From: DASWUD01 sp036401755
GTDB taxonomy: Bacteria > Pseudomonadota > Gammaproteobacteria > Thiohalomonadales > Thiohalomonadaceae
Direction of reading: 5' to 3'
Assembly (NCBI GenBank): GCA_036401755.1
Contig: DASWUD010000025.1
Coordinates: 1 to 14,419 of the forward strand
Length of the DNA: 14,419 nt
Positions 1 through 6,858 of this stretch are shown here, one piece after another. The translations under genes were made by a program, and so were the position numbers. The notes beneath the pieces are model-generated. The model saw nothing but the letters and a program-made list of their open reading frames with translations. It had not been told where the DNA came from and did not search any database. The number at the start of each line of letters is the position of its first letter. Positions within the stretch are counted from its first letter, which is position 1.

Positions 1-19
1 GGTAGCCGGTATCACTCAT
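1..19 (-). CDS. rnfE: RnfE, first six codons only (runs off left edge)
   Basis: An ATG at 19..17 on the minus strand opens a frame reading M-S-D-T-G-Y before the window ends. It overlaps the rnfG stop codon by eight bases. A GGAG ribosome binding site lies eight bases upstream, inside the end of rnfG. In canonical rnf operons rnfE follows rnfG, and RnfE proteins commonly begin with M-S. The identification therefore rests on gene order, the good ribosome binding site and the overlap, not on protein sequence. RnfE is expected to be the integral membrane partner of RnfA. Too little is present to confirm the product. Confidence 0.6.
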
Positions 20-644
20 GGGATTTCTCCGCTGCGGGGGCGAATAACGCGTCGCGATGCATCTGATAGTAGCGCAGGGTGTTGGCCACCGCCTTCACCA
101 CCGCGCGCGGCGTGATGGTGGCGCCGGTGAACTGATCGAACTGTCCGCCATCCTTTTTCACCTGCCACTGTTCTTCCGGCGGATTTTGCAGGGATTTGCC
201 GGTGAAGCCGTTGATCCACGAGGAGCGATCGATGTCGATGCGGTCACCGAGGCCCGGCGTCTCCTTGTGGCTGAGTACGCGCACCCCGGCGAGGGTGCCG
301 TCGTAGTGGATGCCGATCAAGAGCTTGATATCGCCGCTGTAGCCGTCAGGCGCGATGGCTGTGAGGACCAGCGCCACCGGCATGCCATTTTTGCGCGCGC
401 GGTAGACGGTAGCGGGAGCGTTGCTGCCGAGCAGTTCGCGGTCACGCACCGTGAGGGTGTCGTTGAACAGGTCGTTGTCGTGTGAGGCGGGCGGTATGAA
501 CTGATGGAGCAGGCCGAGCAGGTTGCTCTTTTCTACTGCGGCGATGCGCGGCAGGGCATTGTCATGGACAAACGATACGGCGGCGGTGCCGACGGCGGCG
601 AACAGCGCCAGCAGGAATCCGGAGATGAGCAGTTTCTTGAACAT
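12..644 (-). CDS. rnfG: Rnf complex subunit RnfG, covalent FMN-binding
   Basis: RnfG (RsxG) is an inner-membrane flavoprotein of the Rnf complex with its FMN domain outside the cytoplasm. The 210-residue protein has one N-terminal membrane anchor (about residues 5-25) followed by an FMN-binding domain. Near the C-terminus the motif F-T-G-A-T-I-T-P (172-179) matches the [ST]GAT flavinylation signature, which places covalent FMN on Thr176. The glycine-rich stretch E-T-P-G-L-G-D-R at 128-135 is also typical of the family. The length is normal. It starts three bases after the rnfD stop with a weak AAGAG upstream, and its end overlaps the rnfE start. It is therefore co-translated within the operon. 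Flavin transfer would need an ApbE enzyme, which is not encoded in this window. Confidence 0.97.
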   Translation of the reverse strand: MFKKLLISGFLLALFAAVGTAAVSFVHDNALPRIAAVEKSNLLGLLHQFIPPASHDNDLFNDTLTVRDRELLGSNAPATVYRARKNGMPVALVLTAIAPDGYSGDIKLLIGIHYDGTLAGVRVLSHKETPGLGDRIDIDRSSWINGFTGKSLQNPPEEQWQVKKDGGQFDQFTGATITPRAVVKAVANTLRYYQMHRDALFAPAAEKSHE

Positions 645-647
645 GGA

Positions 648-1676
648 TCAGCTCTTGTGGCCGAAGACGCGCGGTTGGGTGAAGTAGTCGATCGCCGGTG
701 CGGCCATGTTCATCAGCAGTATCGAGAAGGCAACGCCGTCGGGATAGCCTCCCCAGGTGCGGATGATGTAGGTGAACAGACCGACGCCGATGCCGAACAG
801 CAGGCGGCCACGATTGCTGGTGGCGCAGGTGACCGGATCGGTAGCGATGAAGAAGGCACCGAGCAGCGCACCGCCGCTGAAGATGTGGAACAGCGGGCCG
901 GGGTAGTGAGCGGGGCTGATGAGGTGGAATAGGCCCGCCAGCAGGAACAGGGTGGTGAGCATTGCCACCGGCACATGCCAGCTGATGATGCGTTTCCACA
1001 GCAGCCATAGCCCGCCGAGCAGCAGCAGACCGTTGATGATCTCCCACCCCTTGCCGCCCACGGCGCCGAAGATCGGCGCGGTGAGGGTTGCGCTCACTGC
1101 ATGGCCGCGTTTGATTTCGGTTTTCATCTGATCGAGCGTGGTGGCGTGGGTGTAGCCATCGAGGGTGCCCGTGGGCAGGTGGCCGGTGAAGGTGTAGTCG
1201 AGGTGCTGGGCGAGGCTGAGCGGCGACTCCTGCATGGCGACGGGTGCGAGCCAGCTGGTCATCTGTACCGGGAAGGAGATGAGCAACACCACGTAGGCGA
1301 CCATCGCCGGGTTGAAACTGTTCTGGCCGAGGCCGCCAAACAGGTGCTTGGCGAAGATCATCGCGAAGGCGATGCCGACCACGCCGAGCCACCACGGGGC
1401 GAGCGGCGGCATGGCGACGGCGAGCAGCAGTGCCGTGAGTAGGGCGCTGCCATCTTTCAGGGTGGCCACGACATCACGACCGCGCAGCTTTACCATCAGC
1501 GCCTCGGTGGCGAAGGCGGCGGCGATGAGCAGCACGGCGTTGATCAGGATGCCCCAGCCGAACAGCCAGAGGTGGGCGGCGTAGGCGGGCAGCAGTGCCA
1601 GCGCCACCAGCAGCATGACGCGGCTGACGCTGTTGTCACTATGGATATGGGGTGAGCTTATCGATACGCCGTTCAT
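648..1676 (-). CDS. rnfD: Rnf complex subunit RnfD, integral membrane flavoprotein
   Basis: RnfD (RsxD) is a polytopic subunit related to NqrB that carries covalent FMN and is thought to be part of the ion-pumping core. The 342-residue protein has about ten hydrophobic helices and family landmarks such as GQNSFNPAM (about 118-126), the SGGALLGAFFIATDPVT stretch (about 267-283) and the C-terminal YPDGVAFS. The expected flavin-attachment threonine lies at about residue 179, but the local motif reads T-H-A-T-T instead of the usual S/T-G-A-T. I chose ATG at 1676, which overlaps the rnfC TGA by one base and has AAGGAG five bases upstream. A GTG one codon earlier (1679) is possible but would sit only two bases from that site. 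This arrangement indicates translational coupling to rnfC. Confidence 0.96.
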   Translation of the reverse strand: MNGVSISSPHIHSDNSVSRVMLLVALALLPAYAAHLWLFGWGILINAVLLIAAAFATEALMVKLRGRDVVATLKDGSALLTALLLAVAMPPLAPWWLGVVGIAFAMIFAKHLFGGLGQNSFNPAMVAYVVLLISFPVQMTSWLAPVAMQESPLSLAQHLDYTFTGHLPTGTLDGYTHATTLDQMKTEIKRGHAVSATLTAPIFGAVGGKGWEIINGLLLLGGLWLLWKRIISWHVPVAMLTTLFLLAGLFHLISPAHYPGPLFHIFSGGALLGAFFIATDPVTCATSNRGRLLFGIGVGLFTYIIRTWGGYPDGVAFSILLMNMAAPAIDYFTQPRVFGHKS

Positions 1677-3286
1677 CACGACTCCTTGGGTGGTTCGGTG
1701 GCGGCGTTTTCACTGGCGCTGGCTTCGGTTCCTTCACGCCGTGCCTTGGCGCGGTCCATCGCCGCCTTGATGGCGGCCTTCTTCGCCTCTTCGCTGCCGG
1801 CCCCGCCCTCACTGCTTTCCAGTGCCGCCTTCTTTTTCGCCAGCTTCTCGGCACGCTCGGCCTTTTCACGCTCCTGGCGGAACTCGCGAAAATCGTGGCG
1901 CTCGCGTGCCTGATCCGCCGCCTTGCGGTCGCGCTCCTGCGCCCAGATGGTGGTCTTGGCGAAGCGGTAGTAGTGGACCAGCGGCAGATTGGAGGGGCAG
2001 ACGTAGGCGCAGCAACCGCACTCGATGCAGTCGAACAGGTTGTAGTCCTGTGCCTTGTCGAAATCCTTGGCGCGCGCGTACCAGTAGAGCTGCTGTGGCA
2101 GCAGGCTGGCAGGGCAGGCGCGCGCGCATTCGCCGCAGCGGATGCAATTGCGTTCGGGACCGTGCTGACCCAGGTCCTCGGCCGTTACCGCCAGGATGCA
2201 GTTGCCGGTCTTGATGATCGGCAGCTCACTGCTCTGCAACGGAATACCCATCAGCGGCCCGCCCAGCACCAGCCTTCGCAACTGTGGCGTGGTGCCGCCG
2301 CACTGTGTGAGTAGCTCGCCTACCGGTGTGCCGAACAGCACTTCCAGATTGCGCGGGGTGACGACGCCGTGGCCAGTGATGGTGACGATGCGCGAGATGA
2401 GCGGCTCGCCGCGCTCCACGGCACGATGGATGGCCGCAGCGGTCGCCACGTTGTGGCAGACCACCCCCACATCGATGGGCAGCCCGCCGGTGGGGACCTC
2501 TTTGCCGGTAAGCACTTTGATCAGCTGCTTCTCACCGCCGGTGGGGTAGAGGGTGGGGATCTGCACCGCCTCGATCTCGCTGCTGCCGAGCTTCTTCAGC
2601 AGCGTGGTGATGGCTGCGTAAGCTTCGGGTTTGTTGTCCTCGATGCCGATCAGCACACGCCGTGCATGGAGTGCATGGCGCATGATGCGCGCGCCAGCGA
2701 CGATCTCCTCGGGGCGTTCGCGCATCAGCCGATCGTCGCAGCTGATGTAGGGCTCGCATTCGGCACCGTTGAGGAGCAGCGTGTCGATGGCGGTGCGTGC
2801 GCCAGGGTTGAGCTTGATGAAGGAGGGGAAGCCGGCGCCACCGAGACCGACGATGCCTGCATCGCGGATGAGGTTGCGCAGCTCACTCGGATCGCGCGTG
2901 GTGTAGTCGCTGATCGGCTTGCGCTCGATCCACTCTTCCTTGCCATCGGGTTCGATGACGATGCAGGGGGCGGCCATGCCCGAGGGATGCGGCACCGGAT
3001 GCTCCTCGATGGCCACGACCTTGCCCGAGGTGGGGGCGTGCAGCGGCACGCTGACGAAGCCGTCGGGCTGGGCGATCATCTGCCCCTTCAACACCTGCTC
3101 ACCGAGCTCCACCAGGGGCTTGGCCGGGGCACCGATATGCTGCTGCAGCGGCAGCACCAGACGCTGTGGCAACTGCGCCGGGGTGATCGGCTGGTTGTTC
3201 GACAAGGCCTTGTGGTCGGGCAGATGGAGTCCGCCGTGGAATTTCCACAGTCGTGTCATCGCGGCGCTTTTTGGCAGTGTGCTCAT
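1676..3286 (-). CDS. rnfC: Rnf complex subunit RnfC, NADH-binding Fe-S protein
   Basis: RnfC (RsxC) is the peripheral cytoplasmic subunit that exchanges electrons with NAD(H). The 536-residue protein shows the N-terminal RnfC barrel signature (LWKFHGGLHLPDHK, 13-26). It has a glycine-rich nucleotide/FMN motif GLGGAGFP at 147-154, as in the NuoF family, and the SLBB-type region after it. Two 4Fe-4S motifs follow: Cys381/384/387/391 and Cys420/423/426/430. From about residue 450 the protein ends in a roughly 85-residue Lys/Glu/Ala/Arg-rich tail that is probably helical. Enteric RsxC also carries a long charged alanine-rich tail. No ribosome binding site is obvious before the ATG at 3286; the next Met (residue 10, at 3259) also precedes the conserved N-terminus and could be the true start. 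Confidence 0.97.
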   Translation of the reverse strand: MSTLPKSAAMTRLWKFHGGLHLPDHKALSNNQPITPAQLPQRLVLPLQQHIGAPAKPLVELGEQVLKGQMIAQPDGFVSVPLHAPTSGKVVAIEEHPVPHPSGMAAPCIVIEPDGKEEWIERKPISDYTTRDPSELRNLIRDAGIVGLGGAGFPSFIKLNPGARTAIDTLLLNGAECEPYISCDDRLMRERPEEIVAGARIMRHALHARRVLIGIEDNKPEAYAAITTLLKKLGSSEIEAVQIPTLYPTGGEKQLIKVLTGKEVPTGGLPIDVGVVCHNVATAAAIHRAVERGEPLISRIVTITGHGVVTPRNLEVLFGTPVGELLTQCGGTTPQLRRLVLGGPLMGIPLQSSELPIIKTGNCILAVTAEDLGQHGPERNCIRCGECARACPASLLPQQLYWYARAKDFDKAQDYNLFDCIECGCCAYVCPSNLPLVHYYRFAKTTIWAQERDRKAADQARERHDFREFRQEREKAERAEKLAKKKAALESSEGGAGSEEAKKAAIKAAMDRAKARREGTEASASENAATEPPKES

Positions 3287-3333
3287 CGAGGGTATGTTGT
3301 CGGCAGAGTTAATCGTTCCATATCGCCCGTCTG

Positions 3334-4023
3334 CTACTCCGGTGTCGCGAGCGACGAGAGGGAGGCTAATTTGGGGCTGCGATCGATGTGATACATCACA
3401 GCGATCAGGATCAGTGTGGCGATCAGCATGAGGAGCGGGCTGAACAACCAGAAGACCAGCGGCACTGCAAAATAGTAGGCGCGCATGCCGATGCTGTAGT
3501 AGTAACCGGCGCGGTTGAGGTGGAAGGCCACACTGTCGGGCTGTAGCTCCGCGGTGCGCACGGCGACGGGGACAGCGATCTTGAAACCCACATGGTTGTA
3601 GAGGCGCACCGACATGGAGAAGGAGAAGAAGGCGACGAAGAAGTTACTGACCAGGAACAGCAGCTTCACCATCCAGAGCCCAGGGTGCTTGGAGCCACCG
3701 ATATTGAGCACCTGCCAGGTGTCGAGCAGTTTGCTGGCATCACCGCTCAGGTTGAGGGTGCCGATGATGAGCAGCACCGCGGTGGAGGCCATGAAGGTGG
3801 CAGCCATGGTCGAGTTGCGCAGGGTCTGCACGCCGAGGATGAGACGACTCTCGTCGGCCATGATGGCATGGACCCATTGGGTGCGGGCGTAGCGGTTGAC
3901 CGCCTGCACGGTGTAGTGGGGATTGCGTTGCAGGCGATTGCGCAGATAGAGGTGGTATAGGAACAGCAGCAGTGCACTGACAATCAGAACAATGATATCG
4001 GTGTAGTTGCGCATGAAATTCAT
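3334..4023 (-). CDS. DUF599-family membrane protein inside the rnf operon
   Basis: The 229-residue protein has four hydrophobic segments (about 8-27, 72-92, 117-138 and 184-212). It carries the pattern I associate with DUF599 (Pfam PF04654): a basic stretch after the first helix, then V-N-R-x-A-R-x-x-W-V, then QTLRNSTMAATFMASTAVLL at 66-85. No catalytic or cofactor motif is visible and the function of this family is unknown. It is preceded by AAGG about ten bases before the ATG and ends in TAG. It lies between rnfB and rnfC on the same strand, 46 bases after rnfB and 47 bases before rnfC, so it is probably transcribed with the operon. A role in Rnf assembly or function is conceivable only from position. 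The family call is from memory of its conserved residues. Confidence 0.85.
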   Translation of the reverse strand: MNFMRNYTDIIVLIVSALLLFLYHLYLRNRLQRNPHYTVQAVNRYARTQWVHAIMADESRLILGVQTLRNSTMAATFMASTAVLLIIGTLNLSGDASKLLDTWQVLNIGGSKHPGLWMVKLLFLVSNFFVAFFSFSMSVRLYNHVGFKIAVPVAVRTAELQPDSVAFHLNRAGYYYSIGMRAYYFAVPLVFWLFSPLLMLIATLILIAVMYHIDRSPKLASLSSLATPE

Positions 4024-4069
4024 CGGTTCACGACCTTGTTCACGCTGTTCGCCCGGGTTGCACGATCGA

Positions 4070-4609
4070 TCACGAGAGTGTCTCGACCTGCGGCGGGTAG
4101 GGCCATTTCCAGGTATTCAGTTCCTGTTTCACCGGCACCATGATGATGCAATCGACCGGGCAGGGTTCCACGCACAGCTCGCAGCCGGTGCACTCCTGTT
4201 CGAGGATGGTGTGCATCTGCTTGGCGGCGCCAAGAATGGCATCGACCGGGCAGGCCTGGAAACAGAGGGTGCAGCCGATGCAGATATCCTCGAGGATGAA
4301 CGCCACCTGTTTGGGTTTGCTCTCCCCCTCCAGCGGTTTGGCATCGACACCCAGTAGATCGGAGAGGGCGTGGATCACTGCCTCGCCGCCGGGCGGGCAG
4401 CGGTTGATATCGGCCTGGCCGGCGGCGATCGCCTCGGCATAGGGGCGGCAGCCGGCAAAGCCGCACTGGCCGCACTGGGTCTGCGGCAGGATGGCGTCGA
4501 TCTTGTCGACGATGGGGTCGCTGTCGACCTTGAAGCGGATACTGGCGTAGCCGAGCAGCATGCCGAACAGCAGTGCCACCACGGTGAGGGCGAGGATCGC
4601 GGCGAGCAT
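4070..4609 (-). CDS. rnfB: Rnf complex subunit RnfB, multi-cluster ferredoxin-like protein
   Basis: RnfB (RsxB) is the subunit believed to accept electrons from or pass them to ferredoxin at the cytoplasmic side. The 179-residue protein has an N-terminal membrane anchor (about 2-24). A four-cysteine 4Fe-4S domain follows (Cys46, 49, 54 and 71, with C-G-Q-C-G-F-A-G-C). Two tandem ferredoxin-type 4Fe-4S motifs come next (Cys110/113/116/120 and Cys140/143/146/150, each followed by P). The length is normal for the short gammaproteobacterial form. Its ATG lies three bases after the rnfA stop, so the two genes are almost certainly co-translated. The next gene downstream is the DUF599 gene rather than rnfC. 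Confidence 0.97.
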   Translation of the reverse strand: MLAAILALTVVALLFGMLLGYASIRFKVDSDPIVDKIDAILPQTQCGQCGFAGCRPYAEAIAAGQADINRCPPGGEAVIHALSDLLGVDAKPLEGESKPKQVAFILEDICIGCTLCFQACPVDAILGAAKQMHTILEQECTGCELCVEPCPVDCIIMVPVKQELNTWKWPYPPQVETLS

Positions 4610-4612
4610 CGG

Positions 4613-5194
4613 TTAACCCCTTACCAGTCCGGCAAAGCCCATGAAGGCGAGCGACATCAGGCCGGCGGTGATCATGGCGATGGCGGCGCCGCGAAACGGC
4701 GCGGGCACGTCGGCGACGGCGATGCGTTCGCGCATCGCCGCGAACAGCACCAGGATCAGCGAGAAACCGAGCGCGGCGCCAAAGCCGTAGACCGCCGATT
4801 GCAAAAAGCTGTGCTGTGCCTGCACGTTGAGCAGGGCTACGCCGAGCACCGCGCAGTTGGTGGTGATGAGCGGCAGGAAGATGCCGAGCAGCTGGTAGAG
4901 CACGGGACTGGTCTTGTGCACCACCATTTCGGTGAACTGCACCACCACCGCGATCAGCAGGATGAAGCCGATGGTGCGCAGGTATTCCAGGCCGAGCGGT
5001 ATCAGCAAGAATTCGTTGAGCAGATAGGAGGAGATGGAGGAGAGGGTGAGCACGAAGGTGGTCGCCATCCCCATGCCGATGGCCGTCTCCAGCTTGCGCG
5101 ACACGCCCATGAACGGACAGAGGCCGAGAAACTTCGCCAGCACGAAGTTGTTGACCAGGATGGTGCTTACCAGAATCAGCGCATATTCGGTCAT
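4613..5194 (-). CDS. rnfA: Rnf complex subunit RnfA, integral membrane protein
   Basis: RnfA (RsxA) is a six-helix membrane subunit related to NqrE/NqrD. With RnfE it forms the pseudo-symmetric core that holds an intramembrane 2Fe-2S cluster. The 193-residue protein matches the family length and opens with the usual short N-terminus (M-T-E-Y). It contains NNFVLAKFLGLCPFMG at 15-30 and LPLITTNCAVLG at 108-119. Cys26 and Cys114 in these motifs are the expected cluster ligands. It is the first gene of the operon, with 119 bases separating it from the end of metG. No strong ribosome binding site is visible (GCGGATGA just upstream), but the start is fixed by family alignment. It ends in TAA three bases before rnfB. 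Confidence 0.97.
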   Translation of the reverse strand: MTEYALILVSTILVNNFVLAKFLGLCPFMGVSRKLETAIGMGMATTFVLTLSSISSYLLNEFLLIPLGLEYLRTIGFILLIAVVVQFTEMVVHKTSPVLYQLLGIFLPLITTNCAVLGVALLNVQAQHSFLQSAVYGFGAALGFSLILVLFAAMRERIAVADVPAPFRGAAIAMITAGLMSLAFMGFAGLVRG

Positions 5195-5313
5195 GGAGTC
5201 ATCCGCGAAAAGGCAGGCTCAAGGGATAAGGCTCAAAGATTAAGGATATCAGAATATTCGGTGAAGCCAGAATGGCTGCTCCTTGAACCTTGTTCCTTAC
5301 CCCTCGTCGGTTG
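5195..5313 (-). promoter_or_regulatory. metG-rnfA intergenic leader, no firm promoter
   Basis: These 119 bases are A+T-richer than their surroundings and precede the rnf operon. They must hold any rnf promoter that does not depend on metG read-through. I see only weak minus-strand -10-like hexamers in the A+T-rich part near 5240-5262 (for example TATTCT and TATCCT) and no matching -35. No stem-loop followed by a T run is present, so metG transcription may continue into rnf. A pair of 8-base direct repeats lies at 5215-5222 and 5229-5236. Confidence 0.3.
5215..5236. repeat. Two 8-base direct repeats upstream of rnfA
   Basis: AGGCTCAA occurs at 5215-5222 and again at 5229-5236, a period of 14 bases, about 21-42 bases upstream of the rnfA start. 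On the rnf coding strand it reads TTGAGCCT twice. This could be a paired protein-binding site, or chance. Confidence 0.3.
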
Positions 5314-6855
5314 TTATTTAACCTTCATACCGGGCTGTGCGCCGCTATCGGGCGACAGGATGAAGAGGTCGCTGCCGCCGGGGCCGGCGGCGAGCACCAT
5401 CCCCTCCGAGAGACCAAACTTCATCTTGCGCGGCGCCAGGTTGGCGACCATCACCGTGAGGCGCCCCTCCAGTGATTTCGGATCGTAGGCGGAGCGGATG
5501 CCGGCGAAGACGTTGCGGGTTTCGCCGCCCAGGTCGAGGGTGAGACGCAGCAGCTTGTCGGCCCCCTCCACCAGTTCCGCCTTGGCGATGCGCGCGATGC
5601 GCAGGTCGACCTTGGCGAACTCGTCGTAGCTGATGGTGGGCGCGATGGGATCCATCATGGTTTTGGTCTCGTGCTGTTGATGTTCGGCATGGCGTGCCTG
5701 GGAGTGGCTGTCGGGCGCAGGTGTCATGCTCTGGCTGCTGGCCGCGATGAGGGCCTCGATCTGCTTGGAGTCGATGCGGGTCATCAGGTGGTTGTAGGCG
5801 TTGATAGTATGGCCGTTGGGAAGCGTCGCACCGGCGTCGGCCCAAGTCAGTTCTCCTACATTCAGGAAAGACTCCACCTGCTTTGCCACAGCAGGCAGTA
5901 TGGGTTTGAGATAGATGGTGAGCAGCCGGAACGCATTCAAAGCAATGGAGCAGCCTTCATGGATACGTTCTTTGTTTGTTTCAAAGTCTTTTGCAAGCGC
6001 CCATGGTGCAAGCCTGTCGACGTATGCATTGCAGTTATCGGCCAGTTCCATTATGCGGCGGACGGCTTTGCCGAATTCACGATTCTCGTAGTAATCGCTA
6101 ATCTCAGCTGCGGCGCCTTGAGTTTCCGAAAGCAGATCCGCCAATGCTAATTCTCCGGGCAACTTTGTTGCCGTTGCCATCGTCGCATCGTCGGTTGCTC
6201 CAGATGCGATAATGCTGTCTACCCTGGTTTCGATATTTTTCGGCATCCAGGTGTCGACTAGAGAGTTCGACAGTTTCCCATCGAAGCGTTTAATAATGAA
6301 GCTGGCAGTGCGTGCAGCGATGTTTACGTACTTACCCACCAGGTCAGAGTTGACGCGCTGGGTGAAGTCTTCGAGGTTCAAGTCGATGTCGTCGATGCCG
6401 CTGCCGAGCTTGGCGGCGAAGTAGTAGCGCAGGTACTCGGGATCGAGATGGTCCAGATAGCTGCGCGCCATGATGAAGGTGCCACGCGACTTGGACATCT
6501 TGTGACCGTTGACGGTGAGGAAGCCGTGGCAGAAGACGGCATTGGGGGTGCGAAAGCCAGCCCCGGTCAGCATCGCCGGCCAGAACAGGGTATGGAAGTA
6601 GGCGATATCCTTGCCGATGAAGTGGTAGAGCTCCGCCTTGCTCTCCTTGCTCCAGAACTCGTCGAACTGCAGGGTCGGCGTGCGGTCGCACAGGTTCTTG
6701 AAGCTGGCCATATAGCCGATGGGGGCGTCGAGCCAGACGTAGAAGAACTTGCCCGGGGCATCGGGGATCTCGAAGCCGAAGTAGGGGGCGTCGCGCGAGA
6801 TGTCCCAATCCTGCAGCCCCGCCTCGAACCACTCCTTCAATTTATGGGCGATCCC
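5314..6855 (-). pseudogene. metG: Methionyl-tRNA synthetase, C-terminal part after in-frame TAG
   Basis: This is the part of metG downstream of the TAG codon and in the same frame (513 codons plus TAA). It holds the second half of the Rossmann catalytic domain with the KMSKS loop (residues 332-336 when the TAG is counted as residue 213), the same numbering I recall for E. coli MetG. It also holds the helical anticodon-binding domain with Asn391, Arg395 and an APW tryptophan (about 498). After a His/Gln-rich linker comes a C-terminal Trbp111-like tRNA-binding domain (the last 105 or so residues). Without the N-terminal half it lacks the HIGH motif. If translated separately, the first usable start is TTG at 6840, with only a poorly placed AGGGG about twelve bases upstream. 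Only the separate-protein reading is doubtful; the metG identity is certain. Confidence 0.85.
5850..6345 (-). other. Low-G+C mosaic segment of metG (anticodon-binding domain)
   Basis: Hand counts give about 50% G+C over 5881-6300 (lowest 60-base block 43%), against about 57-65% just outside it and up to 75% in the N-terminal half of metG. Codon use changes in step, with A/T-ending codons becoming common. The segment codes for about residues 383-548, which is the anticodon-binding helical domain. It contains about 37 extra residues between Arg395 and the APW motif compared with E. coli MetG as I remember it. The frame remains open throughout. The edges are approximate. Replacement by recombination with a foreign allele is the simplest reading. 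Confidence 0.6.
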
Positions 6856-6858
6856 CTA
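6856..6858 (-). other. In-frame amber (TAG) codon interrupting metG
   Basis: The coding strand reads H-L-Q-TAG-G-I-A-H-K-L-K-E-W-F. The same site in E. coli MetG, from memory, reads L-Q-E-Q-V-A-N-K-M-Q-E-W-F, so TAG stands where a Glu codon (GAG) is expected, one base change away. There is no frameshift: both halves share one frame. TAG is used as the normal stop of the DUF599 gene in this window, which argues against general reassignment of TAG as a sense codon. Confidence 0.95.

Noticed and set aside
4024..4069. Possible mobile-element scars in the two gaps flanking the DUF599 gene (4024-4069 and 3287-3333)
   Set aside because: The gaps are nearly equal in length, but their sequences share no convincing direct or inverted repeats beyond a 7-base match, so insertion by a mobile element is not supported.
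4370..5488. Plus-strand open frame of 372 codons across rnfB, rnfA and the end of metG
   Set aside because: It crosses three conserved opposite-strand genes and reads as a His/Glu/Gln-rich shadow without any recognisable motif.
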